The notes: a model not told the origin generated them from the sequence alone. Positions 36,694-45,346 are shown, counted from the first letter of the stretch. The stretch: 64,000 nucleotides of DNA from DASQPA01 sp963757335 (GCA_963757335.1 CAVWRJ010000025.1:930001-994000); one strand, 5' to 3'. Translations and numbers: made by a program.

Positions 36694-36980
36694 CCTCTAC
36701 GCGATTCCCGGTAAAGAGGGACGATTCGAACAGCGCTAAGGGCCCTCTGGGGGATTTCCTGGTCCAGGCCCGGGGTAAGCCGACAGACTCCTCGGGGCAA
36801 TCCTTCTCCGCGGGCTGTTTTATCATGGCCGCACCACTCGGAACGGGTAGGTCGTGACAGCGAGAGTCTTTCGATCGTTTTTGCGGAAGGTAGGATGTAC
36901 CGGGGCAGGCATCCACCCACCCGGGAGCTTGCGTCAGCGCCCATAACATGGGTGCCAACATAAGGCGCCAGAACCACAAA

Positions 36981-37530
36981 GTCCCGGGACAATGCTTTGG
37001 GCGCCGCGATCACGTGTCTCGGTCCCGGGACTCGAAGACGGAGTTCCGAAACATCGGTTCATGGTCCCGGGACTTTGGTTGTCGTCCAGGCTTTGCGACC
37101 GCTGTCCCGAGACTCTGAGTCTTCGTCCAGCGACTCGGGATCTTGCTACAGGGACTCGAGATCAGGGCCCCGGGACAGCGAATCGCCGCCCCTCGGCCAC
37201 GGGACGGAATCCAGGGATCGAGATCGTGGTCGCGGGACGGTGAGTCTCGGTCCCTCGGCCTTGGATCGCAGTCCCGGGACTCTGGTCGCAAACCCCGAAT
37301 TCCATCCATGGTGGCGGGACGGCGACTCATCGCCACGGGACCGCGGATCGCCGTCTCGCGACCCGGAGTCGCGGCCCCGGAGATCGAGATCGTGGTCCCG
37401 GGACTCTGTATCGACGGCGCGGCACCAGAGACATGGTCCAGGTCTTCCGAGATGTTGTCCCCTTACCTTGCTATCGAGTTCGGCGACGGTAAAGCGGAGC
37501 CCCAGGACTCTGTGTCTCATCTCCCGGAGT
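36981..37530. repeat. Degenerate tandem array with 21-bp period (array A)
   Basis: About 26 diverged units of 21 bases lie in register, with a few 19-20-base units. The core is GGTCCCGGGACTC, including the perfect palindrome GTCCCGGGAC, and GAGATCGTGG completes the best unit (37390-37410). Several frames stay open because the period is seven codons, giving Ser-Arg-Asp-rich frames; none has a start, ribosome site or composition that supports a gene. It is not CRISPR: there are no unique spacers. Confidence 0.75.
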
Positions 37531-37765
37531 CCAGCACCACATGGCGGTGGGGTCCCAGCGGCTTGTATTCCGCCGAGACTGCTTCTCAAGCTCAACCGCG
37601 ATCCACGGGCACGGGTTGGGCTGAACCTCGTCTCGGGTGAGGGCGTAGAGGCTCTCGTCCGCCTCCGTCCGGGTGGCGAGGCGGAAGCCCTCGCGCTCGT
37701 AGAAGCCCTCCGCCGGCCGGTTGCGCGGCGTGGGCACGAAGCGGCCTTGGAGCTCGGTTGAGGCC
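37471..37765 (-). pseudogene. C-terminal fragment resembling FkbH/HAD-IIIC proteins
   Basis: The minus-strand frame reads STELQGRFVPTPRNRPAEGF, YEREGFRLATRTEADESLYA, then a short tail ending PNPCPWIAVE. The pattern VPTxRN-PAxxFYExxGF and the final PPxWI-like element are the end of FkbH-type proteins. Nothing of the HAD or middle domains remains; the frame then runs into array A. A hairpin (CGGGAGGA, AAG, TCCTCCCG at 37791-37809) lies just upstream. The family assignment is tentative. Confidence 0.5.
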
Positions 37766-37968
37766 GGGCGGAAGTTTCGGGACGCGCCGGCGGGAGGAAA
37801 GTCCTCCCGCGACGTCCCCTACGGGTCTCCCGGAGTCAGGGTTGATACGGGGTAGCGAAGCCCTGGGCGTGGGCGCGTCGACATTGACGGTGCCCATCTC
37901 CGGTGGTACGTTTCATCTCGACTTCCCCATTCTGCGCTGAAACCCCTCTGGGGTCGGGAGGAACCCGA

Positions 37969-38148
37969 ATGAAGCTCCTTCTCCTGCTCGTTGGTGTCCT
38001 CGCTAGTGTCGGGGGTCTCGTCGTCGTGATCCTAACGGTGCGGCTCATGGGGGCTGGGGGCGTTAGCGGCGAGGCCGTAGGGCAACTCCTGTTCGGTATC
38101 CTCCTGCTCGGTATCGGATGGATCGCATGGGGGAAGGCTAGGGCCTAG
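37969..38148 (+). CDS. Small two-helix membrane protein
   Basis: 59 residues from the ATG at 37969 with GGGAGGA at 37956-37962. Two hydrophobic helices (LLLLLVGVLASVGGLVVVIL and GQLLFGILLLGIGWIAWG) flank a short Gly-rich loop. The strong ribosome site and clean topology support a real gene. Function unknown. Confidence 0.65.
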   Translation: MKLLLLLVGVLASVGGLVVVILTVRLMGAGGVSGEAVGQLLFGILLLGIGWIAWGKARA

Positions 38149-38235
38149 CGGACAGGCCCTCCGGCCGGTCGATCCCCATCTCCTTCATAAGGCCCCGCAC
38201 CGCCTCGCCGCACCACCGGAACGGCTCCGGGTAGA

Positions 38236-38558
38236 TCCAGATCCGAGATACGGCTCTCCAAGCGTGAGCGAGGCGTCTCAAAGTCAGAGATACGGGTCTC
38301 CAGACCAGAGATACGGGAACTCCAACTCGGAGATACGGGGGCGCAAGGTTCGAGATACGGGTCTCCAGGCCAGAGACACGGGGACTCCAACTCGGAGATA
38401 CGGGGGCGCAAGGTTCGAGACACGGGTCTCCAGGCCAGAGACACGGGGGCGCAGGCTCAGAGACACAGGGGCGCAGAGTCAGAGACACGGGGGCGCAGAC
38501 TCAGAGCTACAGGGGCGCAGGTTCAGAGTACGGGGGCGCAGAGTCTGAGATACGGGGT
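38236..38558. repeat. Degenerate tandem array with 21-bp period (array B)
   Basis: About 15 units of 21 bases, better conserved than array A. Typical pieces are GAGACACGGGTCTCCAGG and GGCGCAAGGTTCGAGATACG. Within units, GAGAC and GTCTC can pair (GAGACACGGGTCTC). Open frames run through on both strands, again from the seven-codon period. An unrecognised minus-strand piece (IWIYPEPFRWCGEAVRGLMK) lies to its left at about 38150-38260. Confidence 0.75.
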
Positions 38559-38739
38559 CGGCAAACCGAGTCCCCTTGGCGCCAGGCCGGAGATGCGTAA
38601 CCGGAGTACCGCTCTTTGCCTCGGCAAGCCTGGGCGGTGAGAAGGCCTGCCGGCCACCCTGCTCCAGCGCGGCGCCTCGCCGCCGCCGAGTCATCCCCTT
38701 AGTCCTGGAAGGGGCATCCGTCCCCCCCCCGATCGGGAT

Positions 38740-39171
38740 TCCATCCCCCGCCAGCGCGGGATCCGCTTCGAGCCCCGCCCATACGCCTCGACCGAGAAGG
38801 TCGTCCTCTCCCCCCTTCCCTGCTGGCGCCATCTCTCCCCCGAGCAGTACCGGGTGCTCGTCGCCACGATGATCGACGAGATCGAAACCCGAGCTGCTGC
38901 GGCCCGTGCGGCGACGGGAGCTCCCGTGCTCGGTCCGGTCGCGATCCAGGATCAGCACTCCCACGACCGCCCGAAGCGGGCGAAGAAGTCACCGGCGCCT
39001 CTCTTCCACGCCTTTACCAAGAGCGCCCGCAAGCTCTTCCTGGAGACCTACTCCCGATTCTTGACCGCCTTCCGGGAGGCCGCCGAGAGCCTGAAAGCCG
39101 GCGACCTGACTGCTTGTTTCCCTGTGGGGTGCTTCCCGCCGGGCTTGCCCTTCGTGACCGCCTCGCTTTGA
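38740..39171 (+). pseudogene. REP-associated (RAYT/Y1-type) transposase, C-terminal fragment
   Basis: The plus-strand frame reads QRGIRFEPRPYASTEKVVLS, LPCWRHLSPEQYRVLVATMI, KKSPAPLFHAFTKSARKLF and ends with FPVGCFPPGLPFV. This tail (SPLPCWxHLSPExYR, SPAPLFHA, FP-G-FPPxLPFV) is what I recall from the C-termini of IS200-like/REP-associated tyrosine transposases in Acidobacteria and Planctomycetes. The catalytic N-terminal half with the HUH and Tyr motifs is missing, so it is inactive. It lies next to array B. Confidence 0.65.
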
Positions 39172-39411
39172 GGTTGGGGCGTTGGGAAGGCCTGGATGTA
39201 GAAACACCGACAAGCCATAGTAGGAAAAAATATCGGAATGGGCCTGGCGCTCCGGCCAGGTAGAGAACATCGAGCTGCTGAAGTGGACCGAGGAGACTCT
39301 CCTCTCGCCACAGCGGTGCCGGATTATTCGTCCTGTGCCTCTATGCGTTCGATGCCCAATACGCTTTTCCACTATGCGTCCAGGAAACGCATGGCACCTA
39401 ATCTGCGGCAC

Positions 39412-42400
39412 CTAATCTGCGGCTTGATCGGGCTGCTCCGAAGCGGGGCTCCCGAGGCGCTTGTGTAGCTGGGTGGCGAGGTCCTCTCGCCAGGAAGTTG
39501 GAAGGGTGCCGATGGTATCGGTCCTCCTGCAGATGTCGAGAGCTTCTTCGAGCTTGTCTCGGCGGCTGTGAGGGTACCGCGCCAGAACTTGCGCCAGGTT
39601 GTGAAGCAGTACAGCATGGAGTTCATGACCGACGAGCGCTAGGCGTGCGCGCTCCTCGCCCTCCTCCAATCGGCCGGTGTCCGCGAGCAAAAGGCCAAGC
39701 CACGACTGTGCCCAGGAGTTTTCGGGCTGGAACTGACAGGCTTGGCGCAGATGGGATTCGGCTTCGCGCAACTCGCTACCCAATACATGCAGGGCGCGGC
39801 CGAGGTTAGCAAAGTGCTCTGCCCTTAGCGGGGCCGCCTCCAGGGCAGTACGATAGGCCTCGATGGCTTCAGGAAGTCGGTGGGCCCGGAAGCACGCGTA
39901 CCCAAGCCGCTCGAGGCAGTAGTGGCGCTCGGGGCCATCCCAGGCCAGCGCTAGGTGGCGCCGAAGGTGAAGGATGGCGCCAGGCCAATCGCGGCCGTGT
40001 AGGCGACCCTTAACGATGTCCAAGTGATAATCGGCAACCGTGCGTGACCCTGTTGCGAGTCGCTTAGACCACCTCTGGAGTTTCCTGACCTCGGCTCCAA
40101 AGAAGCTTGGGAGTGGGCTACCGAGTTCATTACTTATCTCACGGGAGCTGATCAAGCATTTCAGCGCCTCATCTGGTTTGCCGGACTCGCGCAATAGCCA
40201 CCCCAGGTTGTTGAGCACCATAGCCTCGCCGCGCTGGTCGTTTAGGGACCGGACGATCGCGAGGCTCTGCTCGAATGCGTTGCGGGCGTCGTCAAGTTTG
40301 CCGAGGTCGCGCAGCACCCCGCCCAAGCTGTTGAGCACCATCGCCTTGCCGTGCTGGTCGTTTAGGGACCGGCGTATCGCGAGGCTCTGCTCGAATGCGT
40401 TGCGGGCGTCGTCAAGTTTGCCGAGGTCGCGCAGCACCCCGCCCAAGCTGTTGAGCACCATCGCCTCGCCGCGCTGATCGTTTAGGGACCGGCGTATCGC
40501 GAGGCTCTGCTCGAATGCGTTGCGGGCGTCGTCAAGTTTGCCGAGGTCGCGCAGCACCCCGCCCAAGCTGTTGAGCACCATCGCCTTGCCGTGCTGGTCG
40601 TTTAGGGACCGGCGTATCGCGAGGCTCTGCTCGAATGCGTTGCGGGCGTCGTCAAGTTTGCCGAGGTCGCGCAGCACCCCGCCCAAGCTGTTGAGCACCA
40701 TCGCCTCGTGCCGCTGATCCTTGAGATCTATGCCGATCGCGAGGCTCTGCTCGAATGCGGCTCGTGCCTCAATTAGGCGGCTTAAAGCCAGGTCGCGCTT
40801 TCCTCTTTGGAGGAGGAGGACCGCGCCGAGCCAACCTTGAGAACTCGAGTCGAAGCGCTGGCTGAGGCGACTCAACACAGCACTGTGCCACTCGCCGAGA
40901 GCAGTCTGCTCGACAAGGCGCGCCAAGCCTTGTAGCAACGCGAGGTCGACGTGGCCCGACTCGGCGTAGTGCTCCATGCCGTGGCGGATATCTTCCTGGT
41001 CAGCGAGAAGCGCGAGCAAGCCCGCCCCTTGGGCCTGAGCGTTTTCACGCAGCCAACTCGCCATCGCCTCGGCGTGGCGATCGCGGGCCGCTCGGGTCAA
41101 TCCCCATCGGTCGGCGAGGTGCCGAGCATAGTCGTCAATCAGGGGGTGGAAGCGGAAGCGGAGGGTTGTCTGATCCACCTCCAGCAGACTAAGGCGCGCC
41201 AATCTGGCGACCAGCTGCAAGGGGTCGCTTAGGCCCGTTGCCGCCGCAGCAGCGCGGCTGCCGAACCCCTTCGCGGCGCAGACGCTGAGGCAGGCAAAGG
41301 CGTGGCGCTCGCCGACCCTCAATGATTCCAAACTCAAATCAAGAAGGCGGACGAGCTCCAGATCGCGCTCGCCGGGAACCCTGAGCTCGGCGAGCCGAGC
41401 GGGAGCTTCGAGGCGGGCGAGGAAACGCGCGATCCGACCGTTGACGATCGGGTCTTCCATGACCCGGCGCGCGCCGATGCGCAGCGTGAGAGGTAAGTCC
41501 CGCAGGGCATCGGCCAGCTGATCAAGCTCGGCCGGGGTGTGGATGTCGTTCCCCAGCGCGGACTGAAGATAGGCGACCGCCTCCGGTCGCGGCAGGCGCC
41601 CCAGGGGCCGACGGTGTGCAGACGGCACCGCAAATTGGGCGAGAACGTCCTGGTTGCGGCAGGTGATCAGCACCGCGACGCGGCCGCCGGGCCGGATCTG
41701 TTTGAGGGTGCTGCCATGCTCGAGGTTGTCAAGCAGGACGAGGCATTGGAGATGAGCGAGGCGCGTCTGGGCGATTTGGTAGGGAGGGGAGGCCTGCTCG
41801 TCGCTGGTGAGCGGCTCTCCGAGTGCGACGGCCAACAGAGCTAGCGCGTCGAGCGGATCGTCCACTCCGCGCAGGTCTACGCCAAACACACCGTCCGGAA
41901 AGCGGTTCCGGTTGAGCCGTGCGAAGTGGACCGCGAGACCGGACTTCCCCGAGCCAGGCGGCCCATAGAGTCCCATGATGCGCCCCTCGGCGGGAGCGTC
42001 GCCCGCGATCAGGGCTTCGGTGAGGAGCGCGAGTTCCTCTTTTCGACCGGCGAAGCCTTCGGTGTTGACCGGCGGCAGCACACAGCGAGGCTCGGGGATC
42101 GCGGAGAGCCCGAGCAGATTCAGGGCCGCGGACAGATCGGCCTCGGTGAGCCAGTCCGACAAGGTGTTCCCGGTGAGGATGTACAACCGGGAACCATAGT
42201 CCTTAAGGCACCACTGGCTTAGGCTCGTCTGGTCGGCTGTGGGGAAGTCGGTCTCGCAGAAGTAGTAGACGGCGCTGGGCCGCGGGCCCTGGGCATGGAG
42301 GGTCTGGACGTCCGCGCGGATCTTGCTCCGCGGGTCGGTGCGGCCGAGGGTGCAGGGGCCGACGATGGAATCGTGCGACTGCAGACCGTCCTCCTGTCCT

Positions 42401-42612
42401 CGCGGTCCGACGAGCTGAGGGGACTGGCCGGGCACGTTCTCGAAGTCGCGCCCTTTGTCGCCGTGCCCGGCCACGAAGCTCGACATCTTGATATTGGCAT
42501 GGAGCCGCCGGCGGGCGATCTCCGCGCAGACCTGCTCGAAGAGCTGTTCGCCGTTATCGCCCTGAAGGCTGCTCAGCCGGTACCTGATCCGGTTTCGGAG
42601 ACTTGTATCCAA
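39412..42612 (-). CDS. STAND NTPase (NB-ARC/TPR) with nuclease-like N-terminal domain
   Basis: 1066 residues from a TTG start with AGGGG about 12 bases upstream. Residues 1-165 look like the PD-(D/E)xK-type N-terminal domain common on STAND proteins (GEQLFEQVCAEIARRR, GHGDKGRDFEN, KIRADVQTL, AVYYFCETDFPTADQ). The expected Q-x-K after the aspartate is replaced (CTLGRTD), so cleavage is doubtful. The NB-ARC core follows: P-loop GLYGPPGSGKSGLAVHFARL near 217, Walker B CLVLLDNLEH and ITCRNQD. A winged helix and about ten TPRs make up the rest; four TPRs are near-identical. Such proteins sense ligands and oligomerise; some are antiphage (Avs-like). Confidence 0.85.
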   Translation of the reverse strand: MDTSLRNRIRYRLSSLQGDNGEQLFEQVCAEIARRRLHANIKMSSFVAGHGDKGRDFENVPGQSPQLVGPRGQEDGLQSHDSIVGPCTLGRTDPRSKIRADVQTLHAQGPRPSAVYYFCETDFPTADQTSLSQWCLKDYGSRLYILTGNTLSDWLTEADLSAALNLLGLSAIPEPRCVLPPVNTEGFAGRKEELALLTEALIAGDAPAEGRIMGLYGPPGSGKSGLAVHFARLNRNRFPDGVFGVDLRGVDDPLDALALLAVALGEPLTSDEQASPPYQIAQTRLAHLQCLVLLDNLEHGSTLKQIRPGGRVAVLITCRNQDVLAQFAVPSAHRRPLGRLPRPEAVAYLQSALGNDIHTPAELDQLADALRDLPLTLRIGARRVMEDPIVNGRIARFLARLEAPARLAELRVPGERDLELVRLLDLSLESLRVGERHAFACLSVCAAKGFGSRAAAAATGLSDPLQLVARLARLSLLEVDQTTLRFRFHPLIDDYARHLADRWGLTRAARDRHAEAMASWLRENAQAQGAGLLALLADQEDIRHGMEHYAESGHVDLALLQGLARLVEQTALGEWHSAVLSRLSQRFDSSSQGWLGAVLLLQRGKRDLALSRLIEARAAFEQSLAIGIDLKDQRHEAMVLNSLGGVLRDLGKLDDARNAFEQSLAIRRSLNDQHGKAMVLNSLGGVLRDLGKLDDARNAFEQSLAIRRSLNDQRGEAMVLNSLGGVLRDLGKLDDARNAFEQSLAIRRSLNDQHGKAMVLNSLGGVLRDLGKLDDARNAFEQSLAIVRSLNDQRGEAMVLNNLGWLLRESGKPDEALKCLISSREISNELGSPLPSFFGAEVRKLQRWSKRLATGSRTVADYHLDIVKGRLHGRDWPGAILHLRRHLALAWDGPERHYCLERLGYACFRAHRLPEAIEAYRTALEAAPLRAEHFANLGRALHVLGSELREAESHLRQACQFQPENSWAQSWLGLLLADTGRLEEGEERARLALVGHELHAVLLHNLAQVLARYPHSRRDKLEEALDICRRTDTIGTLPTSWREDLATQLHKRLGSPASEQPDQAAD
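40261..40740. repeat. 120-bp tandem repeats encoding 40-residue TPRs
   Basis: GAGGCTCTGCTCGAATGCG recurs at 40261, 40381, 40501, 40621 and, diverged, 40741, exactly 120 bases apart. The first four units are almost identical at DNA level and encode GVLRDLGKLDDARNAFEQSL repeats. The identity implies recent expansion and possible copy-number change. Confidence 0.9.
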
Positions 42613-42933
42613 CGCTGCGACCCCTGACGTTTGCGCGCTGCCTATCCTGGAGCCGCCGTCGCGCGCTGGATAGCTGCCACGCCTAGACTAGGTTGCTTAA
42701 GTATACCGGCTTTGCAAAAAGGAGAAGCCGAGGGGAGGCTCAAGGATCCCGAACGGGTGCCATCCTCTCGGCAACAGCCTGATAACACATGAGTTCCGGG
42801 CCTAGCAAGAAAGTCCAACTTCCCCTGAAAGATGTAGCGACCGTTTTCCGTCCCAACCCGCATGGAAGCCGCACGGCGGGAGGAGGGTCCTCCCGCCGTG
42901 CGGGGAAACTAGGTGCTTAAAGACCGGCCCGCT
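42613..42933. other. Intergenic region between glnA and the STAND gene, with a strong hairpin
   Basis: A perfect 16-bp stem, CCGCACGGCGGGAGGA (42869-42884) and its complement (42888-42903), lies behind the glnA stop and probably ends that transcript, although no T-run follows. The rest carries the upstream region of the STAND gene. I see no further gene. A similar core (CGGGAGGA/TCCTCCCG) occurs at 37791-37809. Confidence 0.6.
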
Positions 42934-44457
42934 TTAGAACTGCGACCAGAGGAGCTGGTTCGTGACCTCGTGGTGGAACTGCACCTCGGAGGCCTTGATG
43001 AGGGTGCCGAGAGCCTTGGGGCAGCGTTCGGCCTGGGCCTGCTTGATCTCGGCGAACTTGGCGTGCACCTCTTCCCCCATCACCTCCTGCATGAACCGGC
43101 TCCCCTTGAACAGCCGGATGGCGTCGTAGATGTTGTCCGGCAGGAAGCGGGTGCGCGGCCGCTTGTCCCCGTCCTCCTCGGCCTGGGGCCCTTCGAGCCC
43201 AGTCTTGAGCAGGGCGTAGATCGCGAGGTACGGGTTGGAGTCGGGAGCGATGGAGCGCACCTCGACGCGGGCCGAGCGCTCGTTGCCTAAGGGGATGCGC
43301 ACCATGGAGCCGCGGTCGATGGCCGAGGCCTTGATCTGGTTGGGCGCCTCGAAGTGGGGGTCTAAGCGGCGGTACGAGTTGACGCTCGAGTTGAGCACCA
43401 GACAGATATCCGAGGCGCTCGCCAGGATGCGGCCGATGAAGTCCCAGCCGGCGGCCGAGAGACCGTCCTTGCCGCTCTTGTCGTAGAAGAGATTGGTCGA
43501 CTGGCGGGTCACCGAGAGATTGGTGTGCATGCCCGAACCGTTGATGCCGGTCACCGGCTTGGGCAGGAAGCACGCCGTCAATCCCTGGCGCGCCGCGACC
43601 TGCCGGGAGAGCAGCTTGTAGAGCTGCACCTGGTCGGCGGCTACCGAGGCCTCGGTGTAGCTGTAGTTCATCTCGAACTGCGAGGGTGCCACCTCCGGGT
43701 GGTCCTTCTCGTTGGCGAAGCCCATGGCCCGCTGCACCTCGGCGGCGGTGTCGATGAACTGCCGCAGGGCGTCGCCCGGCAGCGAGTGGTAATAGCCGCC
43801 GGTGGAAATGAAGTCGAAGCGGCCGGTCTCCTGGTAGCAGCGCTCCGCATCGCGCCCTTTGAAGAGGAAGCCCTCGATCTCGTTGGCGGCGTGGGCGACC
43901 ATGCCGTCCCGGGCGTACAGCTTGTCGGCGTACGCCTTGAGCAGGGCCCGCATGTCGGCGCTGTAGGGGCTGCCGTCGCGCTCGTGGACCTCGCCGAAGA
44001 CCAGCACCTTGCCGGGGCCGAAGATGTCCGACGGCAGCCAGTAGAAGGCCGGCCAGTCGATCGCCAGCCGCAGGTCCGACTCCTGCTGCCGCGAGAAGCC
44101 GCGGATCGACGAGCCGTCGAAGGTCAGATTGTCCGCCGATTTGAGCAGGAACTTCTTGTCATAGTCCAGCATGTGCAGCCGGCCTTCGAGGTCGGTGAAG
44201 CACACGGTGACCGCCTTGATCCCCTTCTCGTCGTGGAGATAGCGCATCCGCTGCTCGCGGACCACGTCGGCGGGCCGCCGGGCCAGCCGCTCCTCCTTGG
44301 CCTCGAGGTTCATCTCCTCCAGCTCGTCGTAGGGGATCTCCAGAAAGTCGCGCAGCCCCGGATGCGAGGCGCGGGGCGCCGGACGCGCCATCTCTTCCAG
44401 CTTCTCCGGGGTCATGGCGGCGAGCGCCTCGGCTCGGCTCGGCTCGGTTGGATGCAT
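42934..44457 (-). CDS. glnA: Glutamine synthetase
   Basis: 507 residues from the ATG at 44457 (AAGGAGAG upstream). An N-terminal extension of about 65 residues precedes the beta-grasp domain (VCFTDLEGRLHMLDY, TFDGSSIRGF). Catalytic-domain motifs follow: HAANEIEGF, the ATP/glutamate site KDHPEVAPSQFEMNY, NGSGMHTNLSVTRQ, the arginine-rich NPYLAIYALL region and RIPLGNERSARVEVRSIAPD. The adenylylation loop Tyr region is not obvious. It makes glutamine from glutamate and ammonia. It has its own promoter (44498-44525) and a strong hairpin behind it. Confidence 0.95.
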   Translation of the reverse strand: MHPTEPSRAEALAAMTPEKLEEMARPAPRASHPGLRDFLEIPYDELEEMNLEAKEERLARRPADVVREQRMRYLHDEKGIKAVTVCFTDLEGRLHMLDYDKKFLLKSADNLTFDGSSIRGFSRQQESDLRLAIDWPAFYWLPSDIFGPGKVLVFGEVHERDGSPYSADMRALLKAYADKLYARDGMVAHAANEIEGFLFKGRDAERCYQETGRFDFISTGGYYHSLPGDALRQFIDTAAEVQRAMGFANEKDHPEVAPSQFEMNYSYTEASVAADQVQLYKLLSRQVAARQGLTACFLPKPVTGINGSGMHTNLSVTRQSTNLFYDKSGKDGLSAAGWDFIGRILASASDICLVLNSSVNSYRRLDPHFEAPNQIKASAIDRGSMVRIPLGNERSARVEVRSIAPDSNPYLAIYALLKTGLEGPQAEEDGDKRPRTRFLPDNIYDAIRLFKGSRFMQEVMGEEVHAKFAEIKQAQAERCPKALGTLIKASEVQFHHEVTNQLLWSQF

Positions 44458-44497
44458 GGCTTCTCTCCTTGGATAGGCTTGCCACATCTTGGGATAG

Positions 44498-44525
44498 ATT
44501 CTACAAGAACTAAGCTAGGTGTCAA
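44498..44525 (-). promoter_or_regulatory. Sigma70-type promoter of glnA
   Basis: On the minus strand TTGACA (44525-44520) and TAGAAT (44503-44498) are 16 bases apart, ending 41 bases before the ATG. A repeated GCATAT lies upstream and could bind a regulator. Confidence 0.75.
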
Positions 44526-44679
44526 GGTAGTTAGGCTAAATATATGCCGAAATATGCTAGTGCCACTAGCCCTGCTGAGCGCCCCCGCGCCGGGCCAGGC
44601 CCCCGGAGGGGGCGCCATCCTCCCCCATCCGCACCCATCACCCCGCCGAGGGGGGAGGAACCCTTCGCCTTAGGTCGGC

Positions 44680-44715
44680 TTGACAAGCCGCCCGATCACC
44701 GTACACTAGTGTACA
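44680..44715 (+). promoter_or_regulatory. Promoter and operator of the Phd/YefM-RelE module
   Basis: TTGACA (44680-44685), a 16-base spacer, and TACACT (44702-44707) form a promoter. The -10 lies in a perfect 14-base palindrome, GTACACTAGTGTAC (44701-44714), overlapped by TGTACA at 44710-44715. TGTACA is the core of YefM operators, so autoregulation by the antitoxin is likely. Confidence 0.75.
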
Positions 44716-44741
44716 GTTCCTTACAAAGACCGAGGTGCAGC

Positions 44742-45059
44742 ATGTCCAAGCAGACCGACCCTCTGATCCGCCACATCCCTCTTACCCAAGCGCGTGCCTC
44801 CTTGGGTGCGATCGTCAATGACGTGAACCGTAACAACGAATACGTCGTCGTCGAGCGAGGGGGGCTGCCCGTCGCGGTCATCATGGATTTCGACGAGTTC
44901 GAGGACTATCTCGACGTCCGCGACTCCGCGGTGCGCGAGCGCATCGCCGAGGCGAGCCGTGAGTACCGTGAGGGAAAGTCCTTCCCCGCTGAGAATCTCG
45001 TCTCGCGCCTTCAGCAAGTGGCTGCGGAGAAGAGTCGCAAGAAGACCGTCAAGAAATGA
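44742..45059 (+). CDS. Antitoxin of the Phd/YefM family
   Basis: 105 residues from the ATG at 44742, with GAGGTG just upstream. The N-terminal part is typical Phd/YefM: HIPLTQARASLGAIVNDVNR, EYVVVERGGLPVAVIMDFDE, then FEDYLDVRDS. The Lys-rich C-terminus probably neutralises the toxin. The stop overlaps the toxin start by four bases. A palindromic operator covers the promoter. Confidence 0.92.
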   Translation: MSKQTDPLIRHIPLTQARASLGAIVNDVNRNNEYVVVERGGLPVAVIMDFDEFEDYLDVRDSAVRERIAEASREYREGKSFPAENLVSRLQQVAAEKSRKKTVKK

Positions 45060-45346
45060 AGGTCGGCTTCACCGTCTCGGCCCTGCCGAGCTTCGCCCGA
45101 GCGCTCGAAGCCTTGGCCAAGCGCCATCCCGAGCTCGCCGACCTCTACTCCTATGCTCTCTCGGTCCTCCAGGCAGACCCATATAATGTCAGCCGGACGC
45201 ATCCCATCAAGAAATTGCGCGCGGTACCCGTCGGCGAAGGCCAGTACCGGTTGCGCCTACGACGATTTCGCATCCGCTATGACATTGTTGAGCGCGAGGT
45301 CGTGCTCCTCGACGTCAGCCTGCGCCGCGAGAACACCTACCGCTAA
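45056..45346 (+). CDS. RelE/ParE-type toxin
   Basis: 96 residues. The fold signature is clear: an N-terminal basic helix (FARALEALAKRHPELADLYS), HPIKKLRAVPVGEGQYRLRL, RRFRIRYDIVEREVVLLDVS, and the final RRENTYR. RelE-type proteins cut mRNA on the ribosome. It overlaps its antitoxin gene (ATGA) and its stop overlaps by four bases the stop of the convergent NUDIX copy B. Confidence 0.92.
   Translation: MKVGFTVSALPSFARALEALAKRHPELADLYSYALSVLQADPYNVSRTHPIKKLRAVPVGEGQYRLRLRRFRIRYDIVEREVVLLDVSLRRENTYR

Noticed and set aside
36981..37530. CRISPR array
   Set aside because: Units are 21 bases, diverged, and directly adjoining with no unique spacers. No cas genes in the window.
38139..38260. Minus-strand protein fragment ending MGIDRPEGLSARP
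   Set aside because: It looks protein-like for about 40 codons, but I cannot match it to a family or find a start, so it is not listed as a gene.
40261..40740. CRISPR or minisatellite unrelated to coding
   Set aside because: The 120-bp units keep frame and encode TPRs inside a long intact gene.
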